Shown in pieces: positions 9,274 to 18,219 of a stretch of 45,386 nt of DNA. A model generated the notes under the pieces. It saw only the letters and a program-made list of their open reading frames with translations. It was not told where the DNA came from and made no database searches. Within the stretch, counting starts at the first letter, position 1. Each line of letters starts with the position of its first letter. The stretch comes from Lysinibacillus capsici (GTDB lineage: Bacteria; Bacillota; Bacilli; Bacillales_A; Planococcaceae): NCBI RefSeq assembly GCF_003367505.1, contig NZ_PXXX01000019.1:1-45386 (forward strand), in the 5' to 3' direction. The position numbers and the translations under genes are program-made.

Positions 9274-10170
9274 ATGACTTCACCAACTACTGTGCAAAAT
9301 AGCCAAGTGCAAAATACACAAAGAAAATACTCTCCTCTTAAAGAATTTTGGAAGTCTTTTAAAAAACAAAAGGCTGCTTTGGTAGCAAGTATCTTTATAG
9401 GATTGTTAATTGTAATCGCTATTATTGGCCCTTATATCGCACCTTACGATCCTTTTGAACCGAATTATAATGCTTTATTAGAGGGACCAAGTGCAAGTCA
9501 TTTGGCAGGAACGGACGAGTATGGTCGAGATATTTTTAGTCGTTTAATAGTAGGCGCAAAAATATCCTTAATGGTGAGTTTCAGTGCCGTATTTTTAGGC
9601 TTAATACTAGGAACTATTTTAGGTTTAATTAGCGGTTACTTCGGTGGGTGGGTTGACAAAATCATCATGCGTAGCTGTGATGTTTTGTTTTCATTCCCTG
9701 ATTTATTATTAGCGATTGCCATTGTAGCCTTATTGGGCCCTGGTATTAATAATGTCATCATTGCTGTGATGATCTTTAGTGTGCCATCTTTTGCTCGTTT
9801 AGTCAGAGGTGCTACATTGAATGCGAAGGAGAATGTCTATGTAGAAGCAGCACAATCTATGGGAGCATCGCATGTTAGAGTGCTGTGGAAACATATTTTC
9901 CCTGAAACAATTAGTGAGTTAATCATTTTTGTCACAATGCGTATAGGGACAGCCATTTTAGCAGCTTCTGGTTTAAGTTTTTTAGGCTTAGGTGCAAGCC
10001 CTGAAATGCCTGAGTGGGGAGTAATGCTAAGTAGTGGGCGCGACTATTTAGGGACATCTTCGCATGTAGTCATCATGCCAGGTATTGCCATATTTTTAAC
10101 CGTACTAGCATTTAACTTAATAGGTGATGGATTACGAGATGTGTTAGATCCAAAAATAAAAAATAATTAA
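9274..10170 (+). CDS. ABC transporter permease, DppC/OppC type
   Basis: A 298-aa partner permease. It has a cytoplasmic N-terminal tail of about 35 residues, the family segment PSASHLAGTDEYGRDIFSRL (about 70-89) typical of DppC/OppC, and a coupling loop VEAAQSMGASHVRVLWKHIFPE near 190-211. The C-terminus ends in GDGLRDVLDPKIKNN, also standard for the family. SD AAGGGAGGG precedes the ATG. Together with the upstream permease and the two ATPases downstream it completes a five-component importer in the order A-B-C-D-F. Confidence 0.92.
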   Translation: MTSPTTVQNSQVQNTQRKYSPLKEFWKSFKKQKAALVASIFIGLLIVIAIIGPYIAPYDPFEPNYNALLEGPSASHLAGTDEYGRDIFSRLIVGAKISLMVSFSAVFLGLILGTILGLISGYFGGWVDKIIMRSCDVLFSFPDLLLAIAIVALLGPGINNVIIAVMIFSVPSFARLVRGATLNAKENVYVEAAQSMGASHVRVLWKHIFPETISELIIFVTMRIGTAILAASGLSFLGLGASPEMPEWGVMLSSGRDYLGTSSHVVIMPGIAIFLTVLAFNLIGDGLRDVLDPKIKNN

Positions 10171-10181
10171 GGAGAATGCCT

Positions 10182-11174
10182 ATGCCAGAACATGTATTGC
10201 GAGTAAGTGACTTAGAAACGTCCTTTACGCGTGATAATAAGGAAATCAAAATTTTAAGAGGTGTCAATTTTTCCATCCGTAAAGGAGAGATAGTAGGCTT
10301 AGTGGGAGAATCGGGCAGTGGAAAAAGCTTAACATCGTTATCCATCATGCAATTATTTCACGGTACTACAGGCAAAATCGTCAATGGCACTATACATTTT
10401 AATGGACATGACTTGACGAAAATGTCCGAATCAGAAATTCGGAAGATTCGTGGCAAGCAAATGGCCATGATTTTTCAAGAGCCCATGACTTCTTTAAATC
10501 CTGTCTTAAAAATAGGCAAGCAGTTAATGGAAGCAATTGAGATGCATTTGAAGCTGCCGAAAAACGAAAGTAAGCATCATGCAATCCAAATGTTAAAAAG
10601 CGTGGGCATAGGAAGAGCTGAGGAAATCATTTATGAATATCCACATCAGCTCTCAGGAGGAATGCGCCAACGGGTAATGATTGCAATGGCTATGGCCTGC
10701 CACCCTAATTTACTTATTGCCGACGAACCAACCACTGCGCTTGATGTCACGATACAAGCTCAAATTTTAGAGCTAATGAAAAAGCTAAAGGAAGAAAATG
10801 AGACAGCTATTTTATTAATTACACATGATTTAGGTGTTGTGGCGGAAATGTGCGATAGGGTAGTGGTCATGTATGCAGGGCAGGTTGTAGAGGAAGCAGA
10901 TGTCTTTGAATTATTTGCTAGCCCCAAGCATCCCTATACAAAAGGTTTAATTGCATCTGTACCGAAAATTGGTGATAACAAAGAAGTATTAGATTCTATC
11001 AATGGTCAAGTACCATCCCCACAAAATATGCCGAATGGTTGTAAATTTGCTCCACGTTGTAATCAAGCGATGTCTATATGCCATCAGGAGAGTCCACCGA
11101 CAGTAAAAATTTCGGCTACACGCCAATGTAGCTGCTGGCTATATGTGAAAAAGGATGTGGAAGTAAATGCCTAA
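10182..11174 (+). CDS. ABC transporter ATP-binding protein, DppD/OppD type
   Basis: A 330-aa ATPase subunit. Seen: Walker [10 protein letters not shown]-loop [12 protein letters not shown], signature LSGGMRQRV, Walker [13 protein letters not shown], and H-loop LLITHDLG. The C-terminal oligopeptide-transporter extension carries the CKFAPRC and later Cys residues that bind an iron-sulfur cluster in some DppD proteins. Two in-frame ATGs are close together. AAGGAG at 10169-10174 is only 1 nt from the ATG at 10176 but 7 nt from the one at 10182, so the latter is chosen. The 3' end overlaps the next ATPase gene by 8 bp. Confidence 0.92.
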   Translation: MPEHVLRVSDLETSFTRDNKEIKILRGVNFSIRKGEIVGLVGESGSGKSLTSLSIMQLFHGTTGKIVNGTIHFNGHDLTKMSESEIRKIRGKQMAMIFQEPMTSLNPVLKIGKQLMEAIEMHLKLPKNESKHHAIQMLKSVGIGRAEEIIYEYPHQLSGGMRQRVMIAMAMACHPNLLIADEPTTALDVTIQAQILELMKKLKEENETAILLITHDLGVVAEMCDRVVVMYAGQVVEEADVFELFASPKHPYTKGLIASVPKIGDNKEVLDSINGQVPSPQNMPNGCKFAPRCNQAMSICHQESPPTVKISATRQCSCWLYVKKDVEVNA

Positions 11175-12132
11175 TAGTATATTAAAAGTGGAGAATTTAA
11201 AAAAGAGCTTTCAAATAGCCGGAGGGTTATTTCAAAAAAAGCAATATGTTAACGCAGTTATAGATGTCTCCTTTGAAATAGAAGAAGGTACGACATTTAG
11301 TTTAGTTGGGGAAAGTGGTTGTGGGAAATCTACTACGGGCAGATTAATTACTAGATTAATAGCACCAACGAATGGAAGTATCGTTGTGGATGGGAAAGAA
11401 GTAGCTACTGCAAAGCCATCTGAATTAAGGCACTTAAGGCAAACTGTTCAAATGATTTTTCAAGACCCATATGCCTCATTGAATCCAAGAATGAAGGTCA
11501 AGGAGCTTGTTGGAGAGCCTTTAGAAATTCATACAAAACTTTCGAAAGTAGAGCGTGAAAAACTAGTGCTTGAAATGCTGGAAGTCGTTGGATTAAATGC
11601 TGAACATGCTGATCGCTATGCACATGAGTTCAGTGGTGGACAAAGACAGCGTTTGGGTATTGCCCGTGCTTTAATAACAAAGCCAAAATTAATTATTGCT
11701 GATGAGCCTGTGTCTGCGTTGGATGTATCTATACAATCACAAATATTGAATCTATTAAAGCAATTGCAGCAAGAATATAAAATATCTTATCTCTTTATTT
11801 CTCACGATTTAAGTGTTGTAGAACATATTAGCCATTATATTGGGGTTATGTATTTAGGATCCATTGTAGAAATTGGGCGTAAAGAAACCATATTTAATGA
11901 ACCAAAGCATCCCTATACACAAGCGCTCATTGCTTCCGTACCGATTGCAGACCCAACATTACGAAAAAAGAAGATCGTTTTAACTGGTGATATTCCAAAT
12001 CCTAAAAATCCGCCGAGTGGTTGTACCTTCCACACAAGGTGCCCCTTTGCATCAGATATATGTAAGCAAGCTATACCAGAAATGAGGAAAATTAACGAAG
12101 AGCAAAGTGTTGCATGTCACTTTGTTAACTAA
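11167..12132 (+). CDS. ABC transporter ATP-binding protein, DppF/OppF type
   Basis: A 321-aa second ATPase subunit. Seen: Walker A GESGCGKST, Q-loop MIFQDPYASLNPRM, signature FSGGQRQRLG, Walker B LIIADEPVSALD and the H-loop FISHDLSVV. A Cys-containing OppF-type C-terminus follows (SGCTFHTRCPFASDIC). It should heterodimerise with the preceding DppD-type subunit and power import. The start overlaps the upstream gene by 8 bp, implying coupled translation. The gap to the first catabolic gene is only 18 bp, tying the transporter to the sugar enzymes that follow. Confidence 0.92.
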   Translation: MPNSILKVENLKKSFQIAGGLFQKKQYVNAVIDVSFEIEEGTTFSLVGESGCGKSTTGRLITRLIAPTNGSIVVDGKEVATAKPSELRHLRQTVQMIFQDPYASLNPRMKVKELVGEPLEIHTKLSKVEREKLVLEMLEVVGLNAEHADRYAHEFSGGQRQRLGIARALITKPKLIIADEPVSALDVSIQSQILNLLKQLQQEYKISYLFISHDLSVVEHISHYIGVMYLGSIVEIGRKETIFNEPKHPYTQALIASVPIADPTLRKKKIVLTGDIPNPKNPPSGCTFHTRCPFASDICKQAIPEMRKINEEQSVACHFVN

Positions 12133-12150
12133 TGGAGAGGATGTTTATAA

Positions 12151-13029
12151 ATGAAAATAGGGTTAAGCACATACAGCATGGTTAAAAAAATGAGACAGGG
12201 AGAGATGGATGTTCTAGATGTTTTACAATGGGTAGCAGACAACGGTGGTCAGCATGTAGAATTAGTGCCCTATGAATTTACGGTTGTAGATAACTATGAA
12301 CTTGCAACTGAAATTAAAGATAAAGCAGCAGAGCTAGGATTAGAGTTATCCGCCTATTCGTTACCAGCTAACTTTATTCATGATACGGAGGAAGCTTTTT
12401 TAGAAGAAGTTGAACGTTTAAAGAAACATATTGATGTAGTACATCATATGGGTATTCACATTATGCGCCATGACGTTACTCTCTTTACCTTACCAAAGGA
12501 GCAAACATCCATTCATTATTACAACGAGCATTTTGAAGAAATGGTTAGAGGCTGTCAGTTAATTGCAGATTACGCGAAACAATTTAATATTACGACAACG
12601 ATTGAAAATCATGGCTTTAATGTTCAAACAAGTGATCGTGTACAACAATTAATTCATGCGGTAAACAGAGACAACTTTAAAACAACTTTAGATATCGGTA
12701 ATTTTTTATGTATTGATGAAGAGCCTCTCATTGGTGTTATGAAAAACATTCCTTATGCTGCTACAGTGCATTTCAAAGATTTTTATATTCGTCCTTATTA
12801 TGAAAATCCAGGTGAGGGCGAGTGGTTCCGTACAGTTCATAACAACTACATCAGAGGTGCTATTGTCGGGCATGGTGATATAAATATTCGAGAAATTATT
12901 AAACTCGTAAAAGGCAGTGGATATGATGGCTATCTTACTATTGAGTTTGAAGGGATGGAAGATTGCCAAGTTGGTTCAAAAATAGGGATGGATAATGTAC
13001 GTCGTTTATGGAATGAATGCAAGCTCTAA
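12151..13029 (+). CDS. Sugar phosphate isomerase/epimerase family protein (TIM barrel) 1
   Basis: A 292-aa xylose isomerase-like TIM-barrel protein (AP endonuclease family 2 fold, IolE/MocC-like). Likely metal ligands are spaced as in the family: Glu152 in TTTIENHG, Asp181 in TLDIGN, His207 in TVHFKD, and Glu265/Glu267 in YLTIEFEG; Glu37 in HVELVPYE is also typical. Relatives isomerise or epimerise keto sugars, dehydrate inosose, or cleave 3-keto glycosides. SD AGAGGATG is present, 18 bp after the last transporter gene. It probably acts with the neighbouring oxidoreductase. The exact reaction cannot be assigned. Confidence 0.85.
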   Translation: MKIGLSTYSMVKKMRQGEMDVLDVLQWVADNGGQHVELVPYEFTVVDNYELATEIKDKAAELGLELSAYSLPANFIHDTEEAFLEEVERLKKHIDVVHHMGIHIMRHDVTLFTLPKEQTSIHYYNEHFEEMVRGCQLIADYAKQFNITTTIENHGFNVQTSDRVQQLIHAVNRDNFKTTLDIGNFLCIDEEPLIGVMKNIPYAATVHFKDFYIRPYYENPGEGEWFRTVHNNYIRGAIVGHGDINIREIIKLVKGSGYDGYLTIEFEGMEDCQVGSKIGMDNVRRLWNECKL

Positions 13030-13042
13030 AGGGGGAAAGCAC

Positions 13043-14101
13043 ATGGATAAATTAAAAGTTTGTGTCATTGGCACAGGTTCTATTTCAGATTTTCACTTAG
13101 GTTCCTATACGAATAATCCATACGTTGAATTATATGGCGTGTATGATGCTTCCATTGAACGAGGCAAAGCAAAAGCAGCCCAATTTGGAGCAACACATGT
13201 TTTTTCTTCAAAAGAAGAGCTATTCGCAGATAAAAATGTGGATGCTGTCAGTATTTGTACATGGAATAATACGCATGCAGAATTGGCGATTTTTGCTTTG
13301 GAAAATGACTTACATGTTCTAATAGAAAAGCCGCTATCTATGACTTATGCAGAGGCTCTAAATATCCAAAAGGTTGCAGAAAAGCATCAGAAAGTATTTC
13401 AAGTGGGCTATGTAAGACGATTTGCAACAAATACCAAAGTACTGAAAAGCTTCATCGACGATAACAAATTGGGCGATATTTATTATGCCAAAGCTTCCTG
13501 CCTAAGAAGATTAGGGAATCCAGGAGGCTGGTTTGCCGAAATTGATAAGTCTGGCGGCGGACCTTTAATTGATCTAGGGGTACATGTAATTGATATATGC
13601 TGGTACTTAATGGGTAGACCAAAGGTGAAACGTATAACAGGTCATACTTACAATCAATTAGGAAATCGAAATCATATAGAAAATTTATCCTTCTACAAGG
13701 CTGCAGACTATGATGCAACGAAAAACACAGTAGAAGACTTAGCAAATGCCCTCATTACATTTGAGAATGGAGCATCGCTAATGGTAGACGTTTCCTATAC
13801 ACTACATGCTTTAAAAGATGAAATAAGTATTAAGCTATATGGCACGAACGGTGGAGCAGAGCTAGAGCCTGAATTAAAAATTGTAAGTGAAGAGCATAAT
13901 ACGATTTTAAATATTCATCCTCAAATTAACGATCTAACTTTTGATTTTGCAACTGCCTTTCAAAATGAAATTAATTCATTTGTTGATTGTTGCCTTCATC
14001 ATTATGATTCAGTTGCACCTGTGGAGGATGGGGTAGAAATTATGAAAATCTTAGAAGGTATTTATATTTCTGCAACTGAAGGAAAGGAGGTTGTTTATTA
14101 A
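13043..14101 (+). CDS. Gfo/Idh/MocA family NAD(P)-dependent oxidoreductase
   Basis: A 352-aa dehydrogenase. The N-terminal Rossmann fold shows VCVIGTGSISDFHLGSY (6-22). The family catalytic EKP is at 95-97 (VLIEKPLSM), and the second motif GGGPLIDLGVHVIDI places Asp177 and His181 where Gfo/Idh enzymes keep their active-site pair. Members oxidise or reduce hydroxyls on sugars, inositols and glycosides. The open frame extends back to 12995, but AAAGGGGG at 13028-13035 precedes the ATG at 13043. Flanked by two TIM-barrel isomerases, it probably makes the keto-sugar intermediate they act on. It is separated from the next gene by a single base. Confidence 0.88.
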   Translation: MDKLKVCVIGTGSISDFHLGSYTNNPYVELYGVYDASIERGKAKAAQFGATHVFSSKEELFADKNVDAVSICTWNNTHAELAIFALENDLHVLIEKPLSMTYAEALNIQKVAEKHQKVFQVGYVRRFATNTKVLKSFIDDNKLGDIYYAKASCLRRLGNPGGWFAEIDKSGGGPLIDLGVHVIDICWYLMGRPKVKRITGHTYNQLGNRNHIENLSFYKAADYDATKNTVEDLANALITFENGASLMVDVSYTLHALKDEISIKLYGTNGGAELEPELKIVSEEHNTILNIHPQINDLTFDFATAFQNEINSFVDCCLHHYDSVAPVEDGVEIMKILEGIYISATEGKEVVY

Positions 14102-14102
14102 A

Positions 14103-14984
14103 ATGGTGAAATTGGATAATAAAATCGGTGTGATAGTAGACAGCTTTCGTATACCTATTCGTGAAGGTTTGTTAAAGGCGAAAGAAGTTGGGGCACAGGG
14201 GGTACAAATGTATGCCGTTTCAGGTGAGCTGGACCCCGATAACCTAAATGCTGAACAAAGAGCAGAATTGAAGGCGTATATTTTAGGGTTAGGTCTAGAA
14301 ATCTCCGCCTTATGTGGAGATTTAGGAGGACATGGCTTCCAAGATAAAGCAGAAAATGCCAGAAAAATAAAAAAATCAAAAGAAATACTGCAATTAGCCA
14401 AGGACCTAGGAACATCCATTGTTACAACCCATATCGGTATTATTCCTGAAGATGAAAATGACCCAATCTATCAAACAATGCTGGAAGCTTGTGAAGAATT
14501 AGGACAATATGCTACATCATTAGATGCTTATTTTGCGATTGAAACAGGGCCAGAAACGAGTAAAACATTAAAAGAGTTTTTAGATAAGCTATCAACGAAC
14601 GGTGTATCGGTTAATTTTGATCCAGCCAATATGGTGATGGTAACAAAAGATGATCCTGTAGCTGGAGTCAAACTATTAAAGAAATATATTGTACATACAC
14701 ATGTAAAGGATGGTATTCAACTGCAGTCAACGAATCCTAAAGATGTGTACGGGTACTTAGGATACGATTCTGGAACATCTCATGATAAAATAGAAGAAAT
14801 GGTGGAAAATGGAGAGTTTTTCAGAGAACTTCCATTAGGTCATGGAGATGTCAATTTCGAGCTTTATTTTTCAGCTTTACAAGAAATCGGATACAATGGC
14901 TATTTAACTATTGAACGAGAAGTGAGATCAAATCCCGAAAAAGACATCAAAGAAGCTGTACAATTCATAGAAAAGTTTAAATAG
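14103..14984 (+). CDS. Sugar phosphate isomerase/epimerase family protein (TIM barrel) 2
   Basis: A 293-aa second xylose isomerase-like TIM barrel, clearly divergent from the one at 12151. Putative metal ligands are Glu147 in YFAIETGPE, Asp173 in VNFDPAN, His200 in HTHVKDG and Glu271 in LTIEREV. The HGDVNF and GYNGYLTIERE segments near the C-terminus are family hallmarks. The longest frame starts at a TTG (14091) immediately after AAAGGAGG (14083-14090). The ATG at 14103 has the more reasonable spacing (12 nt) and is chosen, with the adjacent GTG at 14106 also possible. It starts 1 bp after the oxidoreductase stop. Confidence 0.85.
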   Translation: MVKLDNKIGVIVDSFRIPIREGLLKAKEVGAQGVQMYAVSGELDPDNLNAEQRAELKAYILGLGLEISALCGDLGGHGFQDKAENARKIKKSKEILQLAKDLGTSIVTTHIGIIPEDENDPIYQTMLEACEELGQYATSLDAYFAIETGPETSKTLKEFLDKLSTNGVSVNFDPANMVMVTKDDPVAGVKLLKKYIVHTHVKDGIQLQSTNPKDVYGYLGYDSGTSHDKIEEMVENGEFFRELPLGHGDVNFELYFSALQEIGYNGYLTIEREVRSNPEKDIKEAVQFIEKFK

Positions 14985-14998
14985 GGGTTGAATCTAAT

Positions 14999-16150
14999 TT
15001 GAAAAAGCAAGATCAAGTACAAATGCGAAGACAAAATAAATATATTGTGCTTGACGCAATAAGGCAGATGGCGCCAATTTCAAGAATTCAATTATCAAAA
15101 TATACAAAAATGAGCCCTACGACTATTACTCGTATTGTGCAGGAGCTAGAAGCGGAAGGCTTTATTCTTGAAGGGGTATCGGAAGAAACAGCCATTGGTA
15201 GACGTCCTACGTTAATTCATATGCGAGAAGATGCTTTATATACGATTGGGATAGAAATTGACTGTTTTACTATTCGAATAGGTATACTAGATTTCTTAGG
15301 GAAGCTTATTGCCTTTCAGGAAGTCAAATGTAGCATCAAGCATCAATACGAAGAAGCTATATATCTACTTAAACGATCTATAGAAAATATCATGACAGAA
15401 TATCAGATTGCTCAGGATAAATTACTAGGCATTGGGATAGGAATTCCAGGAGTAATCAATAACGAGGAAGGAATTATCGTTTCCTCTGAGCAATTGAAGT
15501 GGGAAAACTGCCATATAAGAGAAGATTTAAATGGTGTTTTTGGTTGTGAAGTCATCGTAGATAATGAATTAAAAATGCAAATCATTGCTGAAATTGGTGA
15601 TATCTATACGCCACTGTATTCAAATTGTATTTTAGTCGGAATTGGAACGGGAATAGGAGCATCCATATTATTAAATGGAGAAGTGTATCGTGGCATTCAA
15701 AATAAAGCTGGAGAAATAAGTCATATAACGATTAATCCCTTTGGTGAAATGTGTCACTGTGGTAAAAGAGGATGCTTATCGATGTATGTTTCTGAAGTTA
15801 CGCTGTTAAAAAGAACGCCTAAAAATCTTAATATTCAATCAATAGAAGAGATTTTGCAGTGTGTTGATCAAGGTGAGCAATGGGCGATCGATATTCAACA
15901 AGATGTAGCTACTTTTCTAGCTATAGCCATCAATAATCTAGTTTGTTTATACGAACCAGAGGCTGTCATCGTCAGTGGAGAAATTATTGAGCACAATGTG
16001 ACATTTCAAAAACTACTTAGTGAAAAGTGTAAACAGTATATATGGAAGGAATTACAACCCTACTTTGATTTGCAGTTTTCCAATCAATTAAAAGAAGGGG
16101 TTGTTAAAGGAGCGGCATTACAAGCACAAAAGCAGTTGCTGTCTGTTTAA
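14999..16150 (+). CDS. ROK family transcriptional repressor (NagC/XylR-like)
   Basis: A 383-aa regulator. The N-terminal winged helix-turn-helix (about 12-62; ISRIQLSKYTKMSPTTITRI) is joined to a ROK sugar-binding domain. That domain has GIGIGIPGVIN, the VGIGTGIGASILLNGEVYRG phosphate-like loop and the zinc motif CHCGKRGC. The last normally continues with Glu, but here it is Leu-Ser. The start is TTG at 14999 with AGGGGTTG 8 nt upstream; no ATG fits. ROK repressors respond to sugars or sugar phosphates, so it probably controls this operon through the palindromes before 6687. It is encoded within the unit it would regulate, giving autoregulation. Confidence 0.88.
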   Translation: MKKQDQVQMRRQNKYIVLDAIRQMAPISRIQLSKYTKMSPTTITRIVQELEAEGFILEGVSEETAIGRRPTLIHMREDALYTIGIEIDCFTIRIGILDFLGKLIAFQEVKCSIKHQYEEAIYLLKRSIENIMTEYQIAQDKLLGIGIGIPGVINNEEGIIVSSEQLKWENCHIREDLNGVFGCEVIVDNELKMQIIAEIGDIYTPLYSNCILVGIGTGIGASILLNGEVYRGIQNKAGEISHITINPFGEMCHCGKRGCLSMYVSEVTLLKRTPKNLNIQSIEEILQCVDQGEQWAIDIQQDVATFLAIAINNLVCLYEPEAVIVSGEIIEHNVTFQKLLSEKCKQYIWKELQPYFDLQFSNQLKEGVVKGAALQAQKQLLSV

Positions 16151-16168
16151 AGAAAGGTTGGTTGATTC

Positions 16169-17170
16169 GTGGCTTACTCAGAATTTTTAAAGGAGTATCG
16201 TTCAGGATTAATGGAAAATGTGCATTATGGACAAATGAGTGCTGTGAATCTAACGAAGGAAGAATTCGTCTCTGTAGGTCAAGACTATGAGCCTGTGTAT
16301 TTTCGTTCTGCAGCAAAACCATTTCAAGCCATTCCCATTTTTATGACTGATTTTATAGAAAAATACGGAATTACTTCAAATGAAAGTGCATTATTTCTGG
16401 CTTCGCAAAGAGGTGAAATTTATCATCAAGAGGCATTAGTCTCTTTGCTGGAAAAACTCCCTATTAATGAAAGTGATTTAATTTGTGCAGCATCCTTTCC
16501 ACTAAATGAGGAACCTAAAACACAGTATATTCAACAGGGATTTGAAAAGAGGAAACTCTTTCATAATTGCGCGGGCAAGCATTTAGGATTTTTAACTGCA
16601 TGTTTAGCAAATGGCTATGATGTCAAGCAATATTGTCATCCAGAACATCCACTGCAACAGATGATAAAAAAATATATTGCCTATTTAAGTGAATATGAGA
16701 TAGAGAGAATTCGTACAGGGATTGATGGCTGTGGTGCGCCTGTCTTTGCGATTCCGCTAAAAAACATGGCCATTGCCTATTTAAAGTTAGCACGACCAGA
16801 ATTGATTGATGATGAACTAATTCGTGAAGCAGTAATAAAACTTACAGCAGTAATGAATCAAGAGAGTCATATCATTGCAGCGCAAAACTTTATTTGTACA
16901 GCATTATTAAAGGACCCTAATATTGTGGCGAAGGGCGGAGCACAGGGTGTATACTGTTTTGCTCTAAGAAATGAAGGAGTAAGTTTTGCCTTGAAAATTA
17001 TGAATGGCTCCGAAAGTCCGTGGCCCAATGTAATTGCTTCTGTATTGGAACAAATGCAGTATACAAATCAAGAAACAATTGAGCGTATTAAAGCATTGTC
17101 TCCTGCATTTGTGCGTAATGATGCAGGGGTAGAGGTAGGAGAAATTGTATCTACAATTAAAATTGTATAG
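16169..17170 (+). CDS. L-asparaginase II family protein (Rhizobium-type)
   Basis: A 333-aa protein of the asparaginase_II family, unrelated to classical E. coli asparaginases. Seen: PVYFRSAAKPFQAIPIF (about 39-55), HNCAGKHLGFLTAC, GIDGCGAPVFAIPL and the late KGGAQGVYCFAL, all conserved blocks of the R. etli AnsA-type enzyme, which releases aspartate and ammonia from asparagine. The start is GTG at 16169 with AAAGGTTG upstream. Being between a ROK repressor and a sugar kinase is unusual. It may remove an amide or amino-acid moiety from the imported conjugate instead of acting on free asparagine; that is inference. Confidence 0.82.
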   Translation: MAYSEFLKEYRSGLMENVHYGQMSAVNLTKEEFVSVGQDYEPVYFRSAAKPFQAIPIFMTDFIEKYGITSNESALFLASQRGEIYHQEALVSLLEKLPINESDLICAASFPLNEEPKTQYIQQGFEKRKLFHNCAGKHLGFLTACLANGYDVKQYCHPEHPLQQMIKKYIAYLSEYEIERIRTGIDGCGAPVFAIPLKNMAIAYLKLARPELIDDELIREAVIKLTAVMNQESHIIAAQNFICTALLKDPNIVAKGGAQGVYCFALRNEGVSFALKIMNGSESPWPNVIASVLEQMQYTNQETIERIKALSPAFVRNDAGVEVGEIVSTIKIV

Positions 17171-17182
17171 AGGTGAAGGCAC

Positions 17183-18163
17183 TTGCATGTTTTGGCAATA
17201 GATGGCGGTGGAACGAAAACGATTGCAACAATCTCAACATGTCATGGGCAAATTATGGCGCTAGCAGAAACAGGCAAAAGTAATCCCACATCCATGAGCT
17301 TCGAGCATTTTACAGAGACGATAACAGAATTAATAAATAATTTAAAAAGACAACAGCCTCACGAATTTCAACACATTACAAAGTGCCATGCTGGCCTGTC
17401 TGGTGTAACAGAAAATAATAATGAGAAAATTACCTATGCATTATTAACCTCGCTTTTACCGAAAGACTGTCAACTATCACTATCGAATGATGGAATGAAC
17501 GCGCTGTATGCGGGAACCTTGGGGCAGCCAGGCATTGTACAAATTTCTGGTACGGGTGCGATTACACTCAGTATAGATGCATCTGGAAGAATTGAGCGTA
17601 CAGCAGGATGGGGTTATATTTTTGATGATGAGGGCAGTGGCTATGATATTGGCATTCGCACATTAAAAGCGGTATTTAAAGCATTCGACAAAAGAGGTCC
17701 TGAAACGCTTCTAACAGCAGCGGTATTAGAATATTTTCGATTACAATCCGTTCCGCAGATAATTGAAGTGGTATATGGCGAAGGACATCCGCGGGATACC
17801 ATATCACCTTTAAGTAAGGTTGCAATTGAATGCGCTAAACGTGGTGATGGAGAAGCCAATACAATTATTGATCAAGTGTGCCATGTTTTTTATCAAAGTA
17901 TAGACGCTTGTTACAAAAAAAACCCGTTTGCACATAAGCAAGTCAAAGTAGTGCTAGCTGGTGGCGTTTTTAATGAATTGGAGCTATTTACTAAAAAATT
18001 AATCGCTATTGATAAAAAGAATAGTAATCAGTATGACTTCGTGGGTGCTTATAGCTTACCGGTAGGTGGTGCCGCTTTAGCTGCTTTAAGATTACCATAT
18101 AATGAGGCAAAGCTATTTATCGATCAATATAATGCAAGTATGAAGAAGTTTTTAACGAATTAA
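17183..18163 (+). CDS. BadF/BadG/BcrA/BcrD-type sugar kinase (N-acetylglucosamine kinase-like)
   Basis: A 326-aa ASKHA-fold kinase. Seen: the ATP phosphate loop IDGGGTKT (5-12), an AGLSG block near 69, the second phosphate loop QISGTGAITLS, and GWGYIFDDEGSGYDIG. The last is the hallmark of the NAGK/glucosamine kinase branch of the BadF/BadG family. VVLAGGVFNE near the C-terminus is the adenosine motif. It probably phosphorylates an amino sugar or related hexose freed by the upstream enzymes. The start is TTG at 17183 behind GAGGTGAAGG; an ATG at 17187 is out of frame. It is the last gene of the operon, before a clear terminator. Confidence 0.82.
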   Translation: MHVLAIDGGGTKTIATISTCHGQIMALAETGKSNPTSMSFEHFTETITELINNLKRQQPHEFQHITKCHAGLSGVTENNNEKITYALLTSLLPKDCQLSLSNDGMNALYAGTLGQPGIVQISGTGAITLSIDASGRIERTAGWGYIFDDEGSGYDIGIRTLKAVFKAFDKRGPETLLTAAVLEYFRLQSVPQIIEVVYGEGHPRDTISPLSKVAIECAKRGDGEANTIIDQVCHVFYQSIDACYKKNPFAHKQVKVVLAGGVFNELELFTKKLIAIDKKNSNQYDFVGAYSLPVGGAALAALRLPYNEAKLFIDQYNASMKKFLTN

Positions 18164-18177
18164 TCCCCCTTAACTTA

Positions 18178-18218
18178 GCAAGTAGAGAATAGCATATACA
18201 TGTCTCTACTTGCATTTT
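18178..18218 (+). terminator. Terminator of the transporter/sugar operon
   Basis: GCAAGTAGAGA (18178-18188) pairs perfectly with TCTCTACTTGC (18203-18213) over a 14-nt loop, followed by ATTTT. It lies between the convergent sugar kinase and rodA genes and ends just before the rodA stop. Confidence 0.8.
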
Positions 18219-18219
18219 G

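Noticed and set aside
14091..14102. TTG start for the second TIM-barrel gene
   Set aside because: It abuts the AAAGGAGG ribosome site with no spacing; the ATG at 14103 is better placed.
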